Shown here: positions 62,064 through 64,000 of the stretch, piece after piece | How the letters are laid out: every line of letters starts with the position of its first letter | Position numbering within the stretch: position 1 is the stretch's first letter | Assembly (NCBI GenBank): GCA_958496175.1 | Contig: OY292278.1 | Span: 22,010,001 to 22,074,000, forward strand | Origin: Sisyra terminalis | Taxonomy: Eukaryota; Arthropoda; Insecta; Neuroptera; Sisyridae | Reading direction: 5' to 3' | DNA: 64,000 bases | Notes under the pieces: generated by a model | Told to the model about the DNA's origin: nothing | Database searches by the model: none | What the model saw: only the letters and a program-made list of their open reading frames with translations | Position numbers and translations under genes: made by a program

Positions 62064-62140
62064 GTGCTTCCCAACCGATTTTGGGCCATGCCCCACCTAG
62101 ACATTTCTCAAATTTTGGTCCCCCTCGTGATGTTTAAATT
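62064..62140. repeat. One end of a hAT-like element
   Basis: CAGTGCTTCCCAACCGATTT followed by GGGCCATGCCCC resembles a common hAT terminal repeat. The other end was not found. Confidence 0.4.
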
Positions 62141-62951
62141 TTTTTTTTCAAAATTTTACGGTTATTTACCTCAAGGAAGCTTAAACAGCCATTAACTTGG
62201 AATCTTAACAAGCTTCCAAAGAATAAGCCATCCATGGAAGAGAAAAAGCAAAAATCAAAGAACTTTTAAATAAATAATTAATAGCTAATTTTCTCTTCTT
62301 CATAAAGGAAAGAAAAATAGACTTTTATGCTGCAATTCAAAGTACTAAAGATTCGCAGTTTCAATGTTAATCCAATTTAGGACCAGGCCTGAGAAATACC
62401 GAACCTTGGTGTTTGCGGTTTTATTCCAATCTAGGGGCAGATTTGGACCTTCTAGACTTGGATCTGGACTAGGCCAAGATTAGGACTAGGCTTCAGCAAA
62501 TATACCACAAAATTTCAATGTATTGAACATATAAAACATTTCTCCCAATTATCCGAGGGTGCGAAATATTAAGGTCACTTCGAAATCACTGTTATATAGC
62601 TTGCAACTTGGAGTATTATTTTTCTGATATTGGACTTGAATTGTTAGTAGGATAATTTGCAATATCTTTTGTAGTTATAAAAATAAATAAAGGTTCGGTA
62701 AACAAATAATGGTTGAAACCAGGGCTGCCATACGAAATTGATTTTGAGAGGTTTCAACGAGTTATCTTTAGGCTTCGATTTAAGTATTATTTCTCCGAGT
62801 TGTGTAAGTAAAATTGACAATGCAGACTCAAAATTATATGCAAACTGTTGTAAGATTTTAATACACATTGTATACGATGTGAGTATTAGACAATTTTTTT
62901 TCATGTAGGTAAACACCTATATCTTTAATCGCTTCTAGTTTGTGTTTATAG

Positions 62952-63176
62952 CAGTGGTTCTTAACCTTGTTGGAACTATGCGCTCCCGCCAGTTTCGTCT
63001 ACGTATTCGCCGAATCTTTAATTAAAAAAAAATATTGTATTATATTTTCAAATTCAAAACATAGGTAAATATACATTGGTGCATAAAACGAACAATATCA
63101 TTAAAAATCTGCCGAGCCCGCGAGACTGACTCACCAAATACCTGGGGTTCGATTGAATCCAGGTTAAGAAACACTG
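62952..63176. mobile_element. hAT-like MITE (CAGTGGTTCTTAACC ends), copy 2
   Basis: The ends CAGTGGTTCTTAACC and GGTTAAGAAACACTG, and the inner GAGCCCGCGAGACTGACTCACC, match the copy at 48894-49109. Flanks GTTTATAG and GTCTATAC match at 6 of 8 positions. Confidence 0.8.
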
Positions 63177-64000
63177 GTCTATACTCTATAGGGATGTTAC
63201 GAAGGTAAGACTTTCGCTTCGAAAGTTGGAAGCTCGATCCTCAACTTCGGTTTCGAAAGTTTTTAAATCAGAGGTAAAGCTACCAATTTACTTAATGGAA
63301 AATAATTCATTTAGTTATCTACTTATGCTTTCAGAAATTGATTAGTTTTTTTATTAAATTATTATATTATTGTTTCGTGTAACGTATGTACCAGTTTTAT
63401 AATTTAGGTATATATTTAGGTTGGTAACTGATCTAATGGGGGAAACTTTTTAATTATATCTATTACTATGACGTCATTACACCTGCCGTTAACTTATGTA
63501 TCCATCTCCAACTTCGTCTCCGATGTTGACTTGGGTTCCGCAAAATCCAATTTAAAATTTCTGGTTTCACAATAAATACAAGGTTTATAAAATACATAGG
63601 TGGCCTCATGGGCCCAATGACGTATCCAGAAGGAATTCAAATTCATAACTGTTGGTAGCATTGTTTCATACTTCGGATCCTTCGGATGACGTTATTTTTT
63701 CTTCTAATAGGACACCAGTGTAATTTATAAACTTTGCAATAAACCCACCTATTCATCGCTACTTGTACTCAAGTGTTCAACCCCATTCTGTTTTTGTAAA
63801 AGTTATACAGAGTGTCTTAAAAAAGAAAAATTTGACCTTTTTTGTTCTTTCGAAGCACAAAGAAATTTAGTTATTTCAATATTCAAAGCACAAGTGACCT
63901 TTTGTGTCGTAAACTTAAACACATTTTCTATCGCTAAATTAAATACCAAATCACACCCCTTTTCAAGAAAACGTCAATCCACCCCCTAGCCGTTCTCCCG

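Larger units (their letters stand above)
60582..64000. other. Repeat-bearing sequence upstream of the XK-related gene
   Basis: The promoter of the XK-related gene lies at the left end. The only protein-like frame is at 60939-61130 (-). Mobile-element traces are at 61104-61349, from 62064 and at 62952-63176. The rest to the window end shows no exon I can support. Confidence 0.55.

Overview
This 64 kb window looks like the nuclear genome of an arthropod, most likely an insect. It is AT-rich, all coding is broken by GT-AG introns, and the proteins are clear animal orthologues, including a TRPV channel of the insect Nanchung/Inactive type. Ten genes could be rebuilt from start to stop by joining exons in frame. 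Their summed lengths divide by three and fall close to the lengths I recall for the vertebrate families. Two more genes are partial. The species cannot be named from the sequence.

Layout, left to right: 5' end of a TRPV channel gene (-, cut by the window edge); nucleoplasmin-like chaperone (-, first exon not found); a repeat-rich 5 kb gap with one possible orphan exon (-); coatomer gamma subunit (+); nucleostemin-type GTPase GNL3 (-); rRNA-processing factor EBP2 (+); glucoside xylosyltransferase (-); complex I subunit NDUFV1 (-); cysteine desulfurase NFS1 (+); mRNA capping enzyme (+); LACTB2 endoribonuclease-like protein (-); an unrecognised 276-residue protein (+); the large HEAT protein MROH1 (-); an XK-related membrane protein (-); then about 3.4 kb of repeat-laden sequence.

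The order shows two functionally matched head-to-head pairs. GNL3 and EBP2 are both nucleolar ribosome-assembly factors, with 547 bp between start codons. NDUFV1 and NFS1 are an iron-sulfur subunit of complex I and the enzyme that supplies sulfur for such clusters, with 348 bp between starts. Three tail-to-tail pairs have very short gaps between stop codons (52, 92 and 137 bp), and poly(A) signals there predict overlapping antisense 3' ends.

Introns and gaps are full of small non-autonomous mobile elements: a tRNA-derived SINE (7 copies or fragments), at least five inverted-repeat MITE families including two with exact 8-bp target duplications, and a decayed LINE inside MROH1 introns. One gamma-COP intron holds a three-element nest. 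I see no new enzymatic or defence system. The more novel material is the mobile-element families and the unnamed 276-residue gene. No tRNA, rRNA or CRISPR was found.
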